From positions 94,776 to 158,775 of the forward strand of contig CAXBCF010000004.1 in NCBI GenBank assembly GCA_963973975.1: 64,000 bases of DNA, given 5' to 3'. The number at the start of each line of letters is the position of its first letter. Within the stretch, counting starts at the first letter, position 1. Under the pieces are notes generated by a model that was given only the letters and a program-made list of their open reading frames with translations, did not search any database and had not been told where the DNA came from. The DNA is from UBA1494_A sp963973975. GTDB lineage: Bacteria > Bacteroidota > Bacteroidia > Flavobacteriales_E > Vicingaceae. The position numbers were made by a program, and so were the translations under genes. Below are positions 52,398 through 62,140 of the stretch, piece after piece.

Positions 52398-53561
52398 TTA
52401 TGCAATAATTTTCCGTTCTACTCTTTTGCCAATTTTAGTCATCACTTCATATGAAATGGTATATTGAGCATTTGCAAAATCTTGAATACTTTTTAATCCT
52501 CCGAAAATAATTACTTCTTTTTCAATTGGAAAATTTTGTTCGCCTAAATCTATCATGCATAAATCCATGCAGATATTTCCAATAGTAGGATAAAGTTTAC
52601 CATCAATTTCTACTTCCCAGTTACCATTACCCATCCATCTACTCATTCCGTCTGCATAACCTATTGATAAAGTAGCAATCCATGTTTCTTTTGTTACGGT
52701 ACCTGCTCTGGAATAACCAATAGAAGCTCCAACTTCAACTTTTCTAATAGCACATATTTTTGTTTTTAAGGAAATTGCTTCTTTCAGTTTTTTGCGAAGT
52801 GGTTGATAAAATGAAGCGCCATAAATTCCAATTCCCATTCGAACCATGTCCATTTGAAATTTAGAATGACGTTCGATACCATTGGTATTTAGAATATGTT
52901 TTAAAACCTTCTGATTTTGTTGAGTTTCAATTGTGGCACAAATTGATTCGAAAGTTGTAATCTGTTTTTTAGTGAAATCATCTTCTGTGCCTACACCAGA
53001 ACAACTCAAGTGGGAAAGGAGGGATTTGACTTTTAACCGTTTTTGATTTTTTAAAATAGCAACTAATTCTGGCACTTCATTTTCATCGATTCCCAAACGA
53101 TTCATGCCTGTGTTAAATTTCAAGTGAATTGGATAAGCTGAGTCTTCCAGACCCTGTTCTAGTAGAAAACTGCTAAAAGATTTTAAGGCAATCAAGTGGT
53201 GAATTTCAGGCTCAAGACAATAATTAATTAAGGACTGCCAACTATCCAAATTTGGATTTAAAACCATAATTGGAAGCGTTATTCCCGCTTTCCGAAGTTC
53301 AATGCCCTCTTGGGGATAGGCTACAGAAATATAATCTGCTAATTTATTTTCTTCTATTAATTGAGCTAATTGAATAACTCCCACACCATATGCGTCAGCT
53401 TTTAGCATTAACATCAATTGAGTTGCTGGTGCGATTTTTTCTTTAAAATAGTTGATGTTGTGTTGAATGGCAGTCCAACTAATTTCTAACACAGAGTCAG
53501 AAGTTATATTCGTTGAACTTAGTTCACTAAAAGACGAACTCTTAGTTTTAAATGGTATCAT
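52398..53561 (-). CDS. alr: Alanine racemase
   Basis: 387 residues from ATG 53561; ATG 53588 is an alternative that would extend the overlap with tdk. PLP-binding Lys lies in MLMLKADAYGVG; the second catalytic base region reads KTKICAIRKVEVGASIGYSRAG and TLSIGYADGM. Provides D-Ala for peptidoglycan, fitting its place beside the murein cluster. The N terminus has about 30 Ser-rich residues before the barrel. Overlaps the end of tdk by 14 bases. Confidence 0.95.
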   Translation of the reverse strand: MIPFKTKSSSFSELSSTNITSDSVLEISWTAIQHNINYFKEKIAPATQLMLMLKADAYGVGVIQLAQLIEENKLADYISVAYPQEGIELRKAGITLPIMVLNPNLDSWQSLINYCLEPEIHHLIALKSFSSFLLEQGLEDSAYPIHLKFNTGMNRLGIDENEVPELVAILKNQKRLKVKSLLSHLSCSGVGTEDDFTKKQITTFESICATIETQQNQKVLKHILNTNGIERHSKFQMDMVRMGIGIYGASFYQPLRKKLKEAISLKTKICAIRKVEVGASIGYSRAGTVTKETWIATLSIGYADGMSRWMGNGNWEVEIDGKLYPTIGNICMDLCMIDLGEQNFPIEKEVIIFGGLKSIQDFANAQYTISYEVMTKIGKRVERKIIA

Positions 53562-54120
53562 AAAAACAGTTTCTACAAAGTGGCTCATAATTTTCCATTT
53601 CTCCAAGTACTACGAGCTTTTTATTATTATCAATTCTATGTGATTGATTGGCAAGGTCGCCACACCTAACACAAATAGCATGAACTTTTGTAACATATTC
53701 AGCAGTTGCTAAAAGATGGGGAATTGGACCGAAAGGTTTACCTTGAAAATCCATATCTAACCCAGCAACAATTACACGCATGCCTTGGTTCGCCAATTGA
53801 TTACAAACTTCAACTAAACCCATGTCAAAAAACTGCGCTTCATCAATTCCAATGACCTGTTCATCGTTAATTAGAAGGGGGATATTTGAAGAAGAAGGGA
53901 CTGGTGTAGAATGAATTTGATTGTCATCATGAGATACAACTGCTTCCTCATCATACCGAATATCGACAGCAGCTTTAAAAATTTCAACTTTTTGTTTGGC
54001 AATTTTTGCACGCTTCAATCGACGGATCAATTCTTCAGTTTTTCCCGAAAACATGGAACCGCAAATGACTTCAATCCAGCCTTTGCGATTTTTAGAATTT
54101 ATTGTACTTTCGAGGAACAT
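53548..54120 (-). CDS. tdk: Thymidine kinase (type II)
   Basis: 190 residues. P loop GSMFSGKTEELIRRL, Walker B IGIDEAQFFD, the lasso region and four zinc Cys (CVRCGDL... and CRNCF) are all visible. Phosphorylates thymidine in the salvage pathway. Minus strand, followed by alr with overlap. On the opposite strand a coiled-coil protein gene starts 60 bases away; a TAACTTTG element (minus strand, 54153-54160) may be its promoter. Confidence 0.96.
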   Translation of the reverse strand: MFLESTINSKNRKGWIEVICGSMFSGKTEELIRRLKRAKIAKQKVEIFKAAVDIRYDEEAVVSHDDNQIHSTPVPSSSNIPLLINDEQVIGIDEAQFFDMGLVEVCNQLANQGMRVIVAGLDMDFQGKPFGPIPHLLATAEYVTKVHAICVRCGDLANQSHRIDNNKKLVVLGEMENYEPLCRNCFYDTI

Positions 54121-54180
54121 TTAAGCAGGTCTTATTTATAATTTTACACATACAAAGTTAAAGTTAATCACGCATATACC

Positions 54181-54924
54181 ATGGAAATGAAATCAACTAG
54201 ATTGAAAAATGAATTAGTGAATAAAGCTCGACAATTGAATCGACAAATCGAACAATTAGAGAAACATACTGATTCGAGCGATGAAGATTTAGAAGGTATT
54301 TTAGCAACAATCGCTCAGCTTCAAGGAAAAGTTATTGGATTTCAGCTATTGAAAGAATGGGAAGGCGAGAAGCTACAAGAAGAAAAAGCAGAAGAGATTC
54401 AGACAACTAAAGATGAGAAAAAAGTTGAAGAAATAGTTAATGAGCCTGAAGTAGTCAATAAAGTTGAACCAGAAGAACCAACTCCAGCAGTTGAAGAAAA
54501 AAAAGAAGTTCCTAAAGTTGAAGTAAAATCAGAACCTAAAATTTCAGAAGAAGATATCGATGCAATTGAAAAAGAACAAACTGAAAGTAAGGCTTCTGAA
54601 AATGAGAATATCAAAAGCAAACAAGACTTAAATGAACTGTTTCATTCTGAGAAAGATCCAAGTTTAAGTGGACAATTGCGAAAACAGCCAATTGCCGATT
54701 TACTCACTGCAATTGGATTAAATGAGCGTTATTTATATGCGAATGAACTTTTTGGTGGCAGTATGGAAGATTTTAAAGAGGCCATTCGAATCTTAAATGA
54801 ATGCGAAAACCTTGAAGCGGCTTCTTCATATTGTAAAAATGAACTTCAAAAAAGTTTTGGATGGGAGGATGATAATGAGCTTTTTAAGGCATTAGTGGCA
54901 CTAGTAGAGAGAAGGTATTTATAG
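54181..54924 (+). CDS. Conserved hypothetical coiled-coil protein with acidic linker
   Basis: 247 residues in three parts: an N-terminal helix pair (4-60), a Glu/Lys/Val-rich disordered linker (about 65-150) and a C-terminal conserved helical domain from DLNELFHSEKDPSLSGQLR to VERRYL, with IADLLTAIGLNERYLYANELFGGS. I recall this C-terminal domain as widespread in Bacteroidota next to tdk but know no function. No signal peptide. Confidence 0.7.
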   Translation: MEMKSTRLKNELVNKARQLNRQIEQLEKHTDSSDEDLEGILATIAQLQGKVIGFQLLKEWEGEKLQEEKAEEIQTTKDEKKVEEIVNEPEVVNKVEPEEPTPAVEEKKEVPKVEVKSEPKISEEDIDAIEKEQTESKASENENIKSKQDLNELFHSEKDPSLSGQLRKQPIADLLTAIGLNERYLYANELFGGSMEDFKEAIRILNECENLEAASSYCKNELQKSFGWEDDNELFKALVALVERRYL

Positions 54925-55029
54925 AATTTTATAAAAAATTACCGCCTAAATTGTAGCAGCGCCGATTATCAAAAGTAGATTTAATTCTATTTAAGAAAAA
55001 TTACTTTTAGCTTCTAATTTATTTTTGAA

Positions 55030-56475
55030 ATGAAATTTATCAGCCAATTTTTTGCGAGACAAACTCTTTTTTTATTCGGTTTTTTTCTTTTTTCTACAAC
55101 TCTGTCTGCTCAAGAAAAAGTGTGGAGCCTACAAGATTGCATAGCTTATGCTTTAGAGAACAATATTCAAGTAAAACAAAGTGAAATAAACCAAGAGATT
55201 TCTGAAAGAGATTTAGCGGCTTCTAAGTACAATGTTTTACCTGATTTAAATGGGTTTGCTAGTCATGGTTATAATTTCGGACAATCCATCGATCCTTTTA
55301 CCAACGAATTTGCAACAACTCGGGTAAGGAATAACTCTTTTTCATTATCAACAAATTTTACCATTTTCAATGGATTTAGAAATATCAATACCATACAACG
55401 AAATAAGTCCCAACTCCAAGCTGCCCAATATGATTTGGAGAAGATGAAAAATGACATCAGTTTGAATGTTGCCAATGCCTATTTGAGAATACTTTTCAAT
55501 AAAGAGGTTTTAAAAAATGCTGCCAATCAACTAGCTGTTACACAAATTCAAATAGATCGTATTTCTAAGCAAGTAAGTGCAGGAAGTCTTCCTGAGGGTG
55601 CCTTAAAAGACATTGAAGCTCAAAAAGCAACTGAAGAACTACAAAGAATAAATGCCGATAATGATTTGAAATTAGCTACCTTAAATCTTGTTCAATTGCT
55701 TCAACTAGAAGATACAGAAAACTTTGAAGTTGAAAGTCCCAATTTAGATAATTTCAGAAGTGTTTCAGAATTAATTAGTCCTGCTGCGCTTTATGCAACT
55801 GCAGTTGATATTATGCCCGAAATAAAAAGTGCGGAGTACAATCTTTACAGTGCTAAGAAGAATAAAGATATTGCACAATCCGGATACACACCAACAATTA
55901 GTTTTAGCGGTTCATTGGGAACAGGATATTCTGGGAATAATCGGGAGGTTATTGGATTTACAGATCCTGTTTTATCACCTACTCAGTTTTTTACTTCGAG
56001 TAATGAAGATGTTTTTACTTTTTCGAGTACACCAATTCGAAGATTAAAAGATTTTGATGCTCAAGTTGATGATAATTTTAACCGCTCTATCTCGTTCAGG
56101 ATGACGATTCCAATTTTTAATGGGTTTAGTTCACGAATTAATGTCCAAAAAGCAAAACTACAAATGCAAAGTGCTGAATTGACTATGGATAATACAAAAC
56201 TTCAGCTACGACAAGACATTGAGCGCGCTCACAACGATGCATTGGCTGCTCTTAAGCGCTACCAAGCAGCTGAAAAATCTGTTGATGCCTTAGAAACTTC
56301 ATTTAATTACACTCAAGAACGCTTTAATGTTGGGATGATTAATTCATTTGAGTTTAACAATGAAAAAAACCGATTGAATAATGCCCAATCGGAATTGTTG
56401 CAGGCGAAATACAATTATATTTTTAGTACAAAAGTGTTGGATTTTTATCAAGGCAAAGCAATTACACTAGATTAG
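55030..56475 (+). CDS. TolC-family outer membrane efflux protein
   Basis: 481 residues with signal peptide ending FSTTLSAQ (about 28). Two OEP repeats of long helices with beta-strand insertions follow, starting WSLQDCIAYALENNIQVKQ; the second repeat has SFRMTIPIFNGFSSRINVQKA. It is the outer membrane channel of a tripartite pump; the next gene, 6 bases on, is its membrane-fusion protein. No inner membrane transporter gene is adjacent. Confidence 0.93.
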   Translation: MKFISQFFARQTLFLFGFFLFSTTLSAQEKVWSLQDCIAYALENNIQVKQSEINQEISERDLAASKYNVLPDLNGFASHGYNFGQSIDPFTNEFATTRVRNNSFSLSTNFTIFNGFRNINTIQRNKSQLQAAQYDLEKMKNDISLNVANAYLRILFNKEVLKNAANQLAVTQIQIDRISKQVSAGSLPEGALKDIEAQKATEELQRINADNDLKLATLNLVQLLQLEDTENFEVESPNLDNFRSVSELISPAALYATAVDIMPEIKSAEYNLYSAKKNKDIAQSGYTPTISFSGSLGTGYSGNNREVIGFTDPVLSPTQFFTSSNEDVFTFSSTPIRRLKDFDAQVDDNFNRSISFRMTIPIFNGFSSRINVQKAKLQMQSAELTMDNTKLQLRQDIERAHNDALAALKRYQAAEKSVDALETSFNYTQERFNVGMINSFEFNNEKNRLNNAQSELLQAKYNYIFSTKVLDFYQGKAITLD

Positions 56476-56481
56476 AACATT

Positions 56482-57801
56482 ATGAAATCAAAAAAATGGC
56501 TCATCATTATTGGACTTGCAATACTCGTTATTATTCTAATTGGAGTAATTAAAGGGAAGTCAGGTGATAAAAGTGTAGAAGTTAATTCTGAGAAAGTTAA
56601 AGAACAAACCATTGTTGAAACAGTCGCTGCTAGTGGTAAAATTCAACCTGAAACAGAAGTAATTATTAGTTCTGATGTTTCTGGAGAAATCATTGAATTA
56701 CCTGTAAAGGAAGGTCAACGAGTTGAAATTGGACAGCTACTAGTTAAAATCAATCCCGATTTGGTGGAATCCGCTATGAATCGTGCTGAAGCTGCATTGA
56801 ATACTTCAAGAGCTAATTTATTGGGAGCAAAAGCAAGACTTGCTCAATCAGAGTCTCAGTTTGTAAATGCAAAAGCTTCATTTGAACGAAATGAAAAGCT
56901 GCATAAGGACAAAGTAATTTCTCAAGCTGAATTTGATCAAGCCAAGGCAAATTTTGAAGTGGCAAAAGCTGATGTTGATGCTTCTACAGAAAGCGTGGAA
57001 GCTGCAAAATACAACGTAAAAAGTGCTGAGGCAACATTGAATGAAGCCAAAGATAACCTCGGTAGAACTTCAATTTATTCTCCCATTAAAGGCACCGTTA
57101 CCCAATTAAACAAAGAGCAAGGGGAGCGAGTAGTTGGAACAGCTCAAATGGCAGGTACAGAAATAATGAAAGTTTCAGATTTATCTGTAATGGAGGTTGC
57201 TGTAGAAGTAAATGAGAATGACATTGTAAGAGTTAATAATGGTGACACAACTGAAATTGAAGTGGATGCTTTTTTTGGAGAATTGTTTTTGGGTGTGGTA
57301 ACTGAAATTGCAAATTCAGCAAATGTAACAGGGGTTAGTGCCGATCAAGTTACCAATTTTGACATTAAAATTAGAATACTTCCTAATTCTTATGAAAAAT
57401 TGATGCGGGGTGAAAATAATGACATCTCCCCATTTCGTCCCGGAATGTCTGCAACAGTTGATATTCGAACCAAGGCTGCAATTAATGTATTGAGTGTGCC
57501 AATTCAGGCTGTTACAACAAGAAGTGTCAAAAATGAAAAAGACAGTACATCCAGTAAGGAAAAACAATTGTCGAGCAAAGATGAAGTTGATGAAGTTGTT
57601 TTTCTTGTTCAAGACGGAATCGCCAAGAAAGTGAAAGTTGAAACTGGAATTCAGAATACATCTGTAATTGAAATTATTTCGGGATTAAATTTGGATGATG
57701 AAGTTGTTGTTGGCCCTTATTCAATTGTTTCTAAACGGTTAAAAGATGGCGATCCAATTAAGGTAGTCGATAAATCTAAGTTATTTACACCTAAGAAGTA
57801 A
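56482..57801 (+). CDS. Periplasmic adaptor (MacA/HlyD-type membrane-fusion protein)
   Basis: 439 residues: one N-terminal transmembrane helix (about 5-23), biotinyl-lipoyl half-motif around SGKIQPETEVIISSDVSGEI, a ~110-residue alpha-hairpin coiled coil (about 95-195), and the returning GRTSIYSPIKGTVTQL followed by beta-barrel and membrane-proximal domains. Bridges TolC with an inner membrane pump, plausibly the MacB-like permease at 14106. Three bases before tsaB. Confidence 0.93.
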   Translation: MKSKKWLIIIGLAILVIILIGVIKGKSGDKSVEVNSEKVKEQTIVETVAASGKIQPETEVIISSDVSGEIIELPVKEGQRVEIGQLLVKINPDLVESAMNRAEAALNTSRANLLGAKARLAQSESQFVNAKASFERNEKLHKDKVISQAEFDQAKANFEVAKADVDASTESVEAAKYNVKSAEATLNEAKDNLGRTSIYSPIKGTVTQLNKEQGERVVGTAQMAGTEIMKVSDLSVMEVAVEVNENDIVRVNNGDTTEIEVDAFFGELFLGVVTEIANSANVTGVSADQVTNFDIKIRILPNSYEKLMRGENNDISPFRPGMSATVDIRTKAAINVLSVPIQAVTTRSVKNEKDSTSSKEKQLSSKDEVDEVVFLVQDGIAKKVKVETGIQNTSVIEIISGLNLDDEVVVGPYSIVSKRLKDGDPIKVVDKSKLFTPKK

Positions 57802-57803
57802 GC

Positions 57804-58490
57804 ATGGCATATTTGCTTGGAATTGAAACAGCTACTAAAGTTTGCTCAGTTGCGATTTTTAAAAATGAGCAAGTAATTGCCTCAAAAGAAGTAGCAGGGT
57901 CTTATGCCCATTCTGAAAAGCTAGCTGTTTTTGTAAAAGAGTTATTGGAAGAGAGTGAAATCGCTTTTTCTGAATTAGCTGCTGTTTTAATCAGCAAGGG
58001 ACCGGGTTCATATACTGGACTTAGAATTGGTGTTTCCTTTGCAAAAGGACTTTGCTATGGACTCTCTATTCCATTAATTGCAGTCGATACACTCATAAGC
58101 ATGGCATGCGGAGCAGCAGCAAGTATTTCTAAAAGTGAAGGGTATTTATGCCCAATGATTGATGCGCGAAGATTGGAAGTTTACACAGCTATTTATAGCA
58201 TGGATTTAGTTCAACAAGAAGTAATTGCTGCTGAAATTTTAGATGAGCGCTTTGCTGAAAAATATTTGGATGCTGGTAAGTTTTATATATTTGGCGATGG
58301 CGCCACTAAAGCAGTTGAAATAATAAAACATCCAAACTTGGTGTTTTTAAAAACTGTGCTACCTTCAGCAGTTAATTTAATAAAGTTCGGATATGATAAA
58401 TACCTTAAAAAATCCTTTGAAGATCTCGCATATTTTGAACCTTTTTATTTAAAAGAGTTCATCGCATTAAAGTCAAAGAAGCTTATTTGA
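57804..58490 (+). CDS. tsaB: tRNA threonylcarbamoyladenosine biosynthesis protein TsaB
   Basis: 228 residues starting LLGIETATKVCSVAIF, with the typical ISKGPGSYTGLRIGVSFAKGLCYGL segment. TsaB is the inactive ASKHA partner of TsaD in forming t6A37. The C-terminal half is shorter and more variable, as usual. In the same run as the adaptor and the DUF922-like gene. Confidence 0.95.
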   Translation: MAYLLGIETATKVCSVAIFKNEQVIASKEVAGSYAHSEKLAVFVKELLEESEIAFSELAAVLISKGPGSYTGLRIGVSFAKGLCYGLSIPLIAVDTLISMACGAAASISKSEGYLCPMIDARRLEVYTAIYSMDLVQQEVIAAEILDERFAEKYLDAGKFYIFGDGATKAVEIIKHPNLVFLKTVLPSAVNLIKFGYDKYLKKSFEDLAYFEPFYLKEFIALKSKKLI

Positions 58491-58513
58491 AACAAATGTT
58501 TATTTTTGGTAAC

Positions 58514-59092
58514 ATGAAACGCATTATTTTAGCAACTATACTCTGCTTAATTATCAATATTTCCTTTGCTCAAGTAGATTCAGACAATGAGAACCGTATT
58601 TTCTGGCATGACACAGTTAAGCTCACATGGGATGATTTTCAAGCTACTTCTCAAAAAAATGTAAAGGTTTCTGCACTTTCAAGTATTGGGTTGCCCTACA
58701 GGTACATTACTGATGGGGAAGGAGTCATGAAAGTTTACATTGAAGTATGTTTTATTAAAAACGAATCTTGGTCGATTAAAGAAGAACAAAACAACTTATT
58801 GTTGAACCATGAACAATTGCATTTTGACATTGCAGAATTGCACAGAAGATTGATTGTTCGAGATGTTTTAAATACAGAATTCAACAAAAAGAACTATAAG
58901 GAAACCTTAGAGCAAATCATTGAAAAATATTGGATTTCAGATTACAGAACCATGCAGGATTTATACGATCGAGAAACAAATTTTTCTAGAGTTGTAAAAG
59001 CACAGATTGATTGGAATGAGAAAATCACCAAAGAATTACAAAAGTTAGAAAAATATACCGCTGATGAATTAGAAATCAGTTTGATAAATTAG
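58514..59092 (+). CDS. DUF922-like exported putative zinc peptidase
   Basis: 192 residues from ATG 58514, chosen because it gives a clean signal peptide ending NISFAQ. The core begins FWHDTVKLTWDDFQA and carries H-E-Q-L-H-F-D in NHEQLHFDIAELHRR, a HExxH zinc motif as in DUF922 (family form HEQGHFDI). A long C-terminal helix follows. Likely periplasmic; peptidase activity is inferred from the motif only. Confidence 0.75.
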   Translation: MKRIILATILCLIINISFAQVDSDNENRIFWHDTVKLTWDDFQATSQKNVKVSALSSIGLPYRYITDGEGVMKVYIEVCFIKNESWSIKEEQNNLLLNHEQLHFDIAELHRRLIVRDVLNTEFNKKNYKETLEQIIEKYWISDYRTMQDLYDRETNFSRVVKAQIDWNEKITKELQKLEKYTADELEISLIN

Positions 59093-59094
59093 AC

Positions 59095-59946
59095 TCAATC
59101 ATCAAACAAATACTCAAAGCGATAAATACTGGTCACTTTTCGCTCGGGTTCTCTCTTTACAATCGATTTGATTAGCTGATTTTTGCCGTATATAAACCCA
59201 ATTCTATAATTGGTTTGCTCATTTTCTGTTACAGAAATGTAGTCCAACACCCCATTCTTGTATTCAAAATTGGTTTTCTGCTCTTTCATTTGGTTGTAGA
59301 ACTGTCGGTAAATAATTTCAGTTAAGCGGTTCTCAGTATAAACATATTTTTTTTCATGAAAACTGCTGTTTCTCATGAATGAGGTTCGCTCCATCAGCAA
59401 TTGCTTAGCGCTATTTTTCTGAATGGTAATTAATTTAAAAGCTTTGTTAGTCTCATTTGCCACTTCAATGAAATGCTGATCATCTTGATAACGGTGCTTG
59501 AAAAAATGTACAAAACTTGTGTCGCCATTATTTTGATCAATTTTAATTTCTATCTTTTTTAACTCATTTTCAAAAAGATAATCATAGGTAAAATGAAATG
59601 GAAGTTGTTTTTCTTCCCTTCTAATGCAATTTCCTGATCGATCATAATAATACTCATGAGTTAAGGTATCCATTCTATTTCTGTATTGGATTTCTTTATA
59701 ACTCTTGGAGATATTTCCCTTAGGATTAAATACATAATGCAGAAAACTCCGTTCATTCTCAAAAATTTCTCGATCTTTTTTCTCACTCACCCAAACGTGA
59801 ATCGCCTTGATTTGATGTTTTTGGATGACTTCTGGTTCAAAAAAGCTTTCGTTGCTAAACCATTCGCAATCAAATCGAAGTAAAAACTTCTCAGTTGTAG
59901 TGCTGCCAAATAACTGAAGCCAAAAGATAAGAAAGAGGTAAGGCAT
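59095..59946 (-). CDS. Exported hypothetical protein, beta-rich
   Basis: 283 residues with a short hydrophobic N terminus (YLFLIFWLQLFGSTT) that may be a signal peptide. The body is built of repeated short beta hairpins with Tyr-Asp and Tyr-x-Asn turns (YYYDRSGNCI, YEYKNGVLDYI-like), the look of YD/RHS-type or MORN-like repeats. I recognise no named family. Its ATG overlaps the last base of the preceding DUF255 gene. Confidence 0.6.
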   Translation of the reverse strand: MPYLFLIFWLQLFGSTTTEKFLLRFDCEWFSNESFFEPEVIQKHQIKAIHVWVSEKKDREIFENERSFLHYVFNPKGNISKSYKEIQYRNRMDTLTHEYYYDRSGNCIRREEKQLPFHFTYDYLFENELKKIEIKIDQNNGDTSFVHFFKHRYQDDQHFIEVANETNKAFKLITIQKNSAKQLLMERTSFMRNSSFHEKKYVYTENRLTEIIYRQFYNQMKEQKTNFEYKNGVLDYISVTENEQTNYRIGFIYGKNQLIKSIVKREPERKVTSIYRFEYLFDD

Positions 59947-62048
59947 TAATCCAAGAGTAGTTTTATGGCTTCTTCAGAAGTGGTGACAGGGTATAAGCAC
60001 ACTTTGTTTTCACAAACATAAATGGTCGTTTGATCAACAACCCATTTCTCTTCCAACAATTCTAAATCAGCATTATTTGCAGTCATTCCCAAAATAATTT
60101 TATTAGGAATGTAGGTTTTTTGGAGTTCAAGCGTTTGTTTTTTAGCAGCTTTTCCAGCAATTGCCACTTCGTAAAATGGACCGATTCTTTCTAATAAAAG
60201 CAAAGCCCAATTGGAGTAGGAGGGCAAGTATGCATTAAACTGGTTTTGAATTTGCAGCAGCATGTCTCTGCTAATGCTGTCATATTTTTCTTCAGGAAAC
60301 AACTTCCCTAAACGAAATAAGGCTCTCGCCATTGAGCTATTAGAAGATGGAATGACATTGTCTAAAATTTCTTTATTTCTACTAAAAAGTGCAGGATCTT
60401 CATGGCTTGTAAAATAGAAAAGTTTGTTTTCCTGATCGTAGAAATTTTTAATGCTATAATTGCTCCAATCTTTGGCAATCTCCAACCATTTTTGATTAAA
60501 AGTAGCTTCATATAGCTGAATAAATGCTTCAATGCTAAAGCAATAATCTTCTAAATACCCGTTGATGGTCGATTTTCCATCTTTGTAATTGTGCCATAAT
60601 CCGCCGTCTTTTTTAGATTGATTTTTTAGGATAAAATCAGCGGTTTCAATCGCTTGATTTAAATAAGTTTCATTGCCTAAACTAAAATATGCATCCACTA
60701 AAGCGCTAATCATTAAAGCATTCCAAGAAGTTAAGGATTTATCATCTACACCTGGAGCAGTGCGTTGCTCTCTTTCTTGTTTCAATATTTTTTTGATAGC
60801 ACCAATCTTTGCCTCAAATTCCTTTTCTGAAACATTTAATGATTTTGCTATAGCTGCATTCTCTTCCTTTCTGATTAATATATAATTTCCATGTTCCCAA
60901 AGTCCAAAAGAATTGATGTTGAAATAGCTTTCAGCAAATTTGAAATCATCTTTTAAAAGGGTTTTTAATTCCTCTTTTGTCCAAACATAAAACTTGCCTT
61001 CTTCTCCTTCAGTGTCTGCATCTAAGGCAGAATAGTAAATTCCTTTTCCATTGCTTAAAGATTCATTCACGAACTGAATGCTTTCTTCTACAATTTTTTT
61101 ATACAGCGGGTCTTTTGTTTTTTGAAATGCTTTTGAATACAAAGAAATAAGTTGAGCATTGTCGTATAGCATTTTTTCAAAGTGGGGTACCTTCCACTCT
61201 AAATCGGTTGAATACCTTGCAAAACCACCACCAACTTGATCATAAATTCCACCAAAAGTCATTTTTTTCAATGTGAGGTTTACATGTTTTAGGATAGCGG
61301 TATCATTATTTAGATGAGCATAATTTAGCAGAAAAAGGTAATTGTTTGGTATTGGAAATTTTGGAGCTTGTTGGTTGCCACCATATTCAGAATCAAACAC
61401 AGATTGCCATTTTTTTAAACCTTCAGCAAAACTTTTTAAGCTGAATGAATCAGTATTATTTTCCGGGGATGCAATTAGTTCACTAGACTTAACACCTTCA
61501 ACAATTTTTGAAGCGTATTCTTCTACTTTTCCAGGCTCTGTTTTAAAAACGGTTATAATTTTATCAAGTACTTCCATCCATTCCTTTTTGGGGAAATAAG
61601 TTCCACCATAAAAAGGTCTTCCATCCGGAGTAGCAATGCAATTAAGTGGCCAACCACCTCTTCCTGTCATAATTTGAACGGCATTCATATAAACCTGATC
61701 AATGTCTGGGCGTTCTTCTCGATCAACTTTTATACATATAAAATTTTCATTCATAAATGCAGCAACAGCTGAATCTTCAAAGCTTTCTTTTTCCATTACA
61801 TGGCACCAATGACAGGCAGAATAACCGATGCTAATTAAAAGTGGTTTATTTTCATCGCTCGCTTTTTTCAGCGCAGCTTCGCCCCAAGGCAGCCAATTTA
61901 CGGGATTATGAGCATGTTGTAATAAGTACGGACTCGTCTCATTGATTAATTCATTGGTGTATTTTGGTGAAGCGGAATTTATTTCATTTGTTGACATGGT
62001 ACAAGAAAAAAGTAAGCTTATTAAGCTAAGGGTTAAAAGAGTTCTCAT
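59946..62048 (-). CDS. DUF255/YyaL-type thioredoxin-domain lipoprotein (SSP411-like)
   Basis: 700 residues from ATG 62048, which gives a lipoprotein signal with LLFSC; upstream Met codons in frame would spoil it. The N-terminal thioredoxin-like domain has the conserved YLLQHAHNPVNWLPWG and the S-A-C-H-W-C-H-V-M redox-like motif; GRGGWPLNC follows. The large C-terminal part is an (alpha/alpha)6 barrel like glycosidase/epimerase families. Function in bacteria is unknown. Divergent from the PKD-protein gene. Confidence 0.92.
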   Translation of the reverse strand: MRTLLTLSLISLLFSCTMSTNEINSASPKYTNELINETSPYLLQHAHNPVNWLPWGEAALKKASDENKPLLISIGYSACHWCHVMEKESFEDSAVAAFMNENFICIKVDREERPDIDQVYMNAVQIMTGRGGWPLNCIATPDGRPFYGGTYFPKKEWMEVLDKIITVFKTEPGKVEEYASKIVEGVKSSELIASPENNTDSFSLKSFAEGLKKWQSVFDSEYGGNQQAPKFPIPNNYLFLLNYAHLNNDTAILKHVNLTLKKMTFGGIYDQVGGGFARYSTDLEWKVPHFEKMLYDNAQLISLYSKAFQKTKDPLYKKIVEESIQFVNESLSNGKGIYYSALDADTEGEEGKFYVWTKEELKTLLKDDFKFAESYFNINSFGLWEHGNYILIRKEENAAIAKSLNVSEKEFEAKIGAIKKILKQEREQRTAPGVDDKSLTSWNALMISALVDAYFSLGNETYLNQAIETADFILKNQSKKDGGLWHNYKDGKSTINGYLEDYCFSIEAFIQLYEATFNQKWLEIAKDWSNYSIKNFYDQENKLFYFTSHEDPALFSRNKEILDNVIPSSNSSMARALFRLGKLFPEEKYDSISRDMLLQIQNQFNAYLPSYSNWALLLLERIGPFYEVAIAGKAAKKQTLELQKTYIPNKIILGMTANNADLELLEEKWVVDQTTIYVCENKVCLYPVTTSEEAIKLLLD

Positions 62049-62128
62049 GATGAACAAATTTCGGGAATATTTACTAGTTGAAACCCATTTTCTTTTATTT
62101 CGTAATACTTTCATTTACAAGGAATCAC

Positions 62129-62136
62129 TATTTTTG
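62129..62136 (+). promoter_or_regulatory. Possible -7 element before the PKD-protein gene
   Basis: TATTTTTG fits TAnnTTTG, four bases before the ATG at 62141; no clear -33 element. Weak. Confidence 0.25.
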
Positions 62137-62140
62137 GAGC

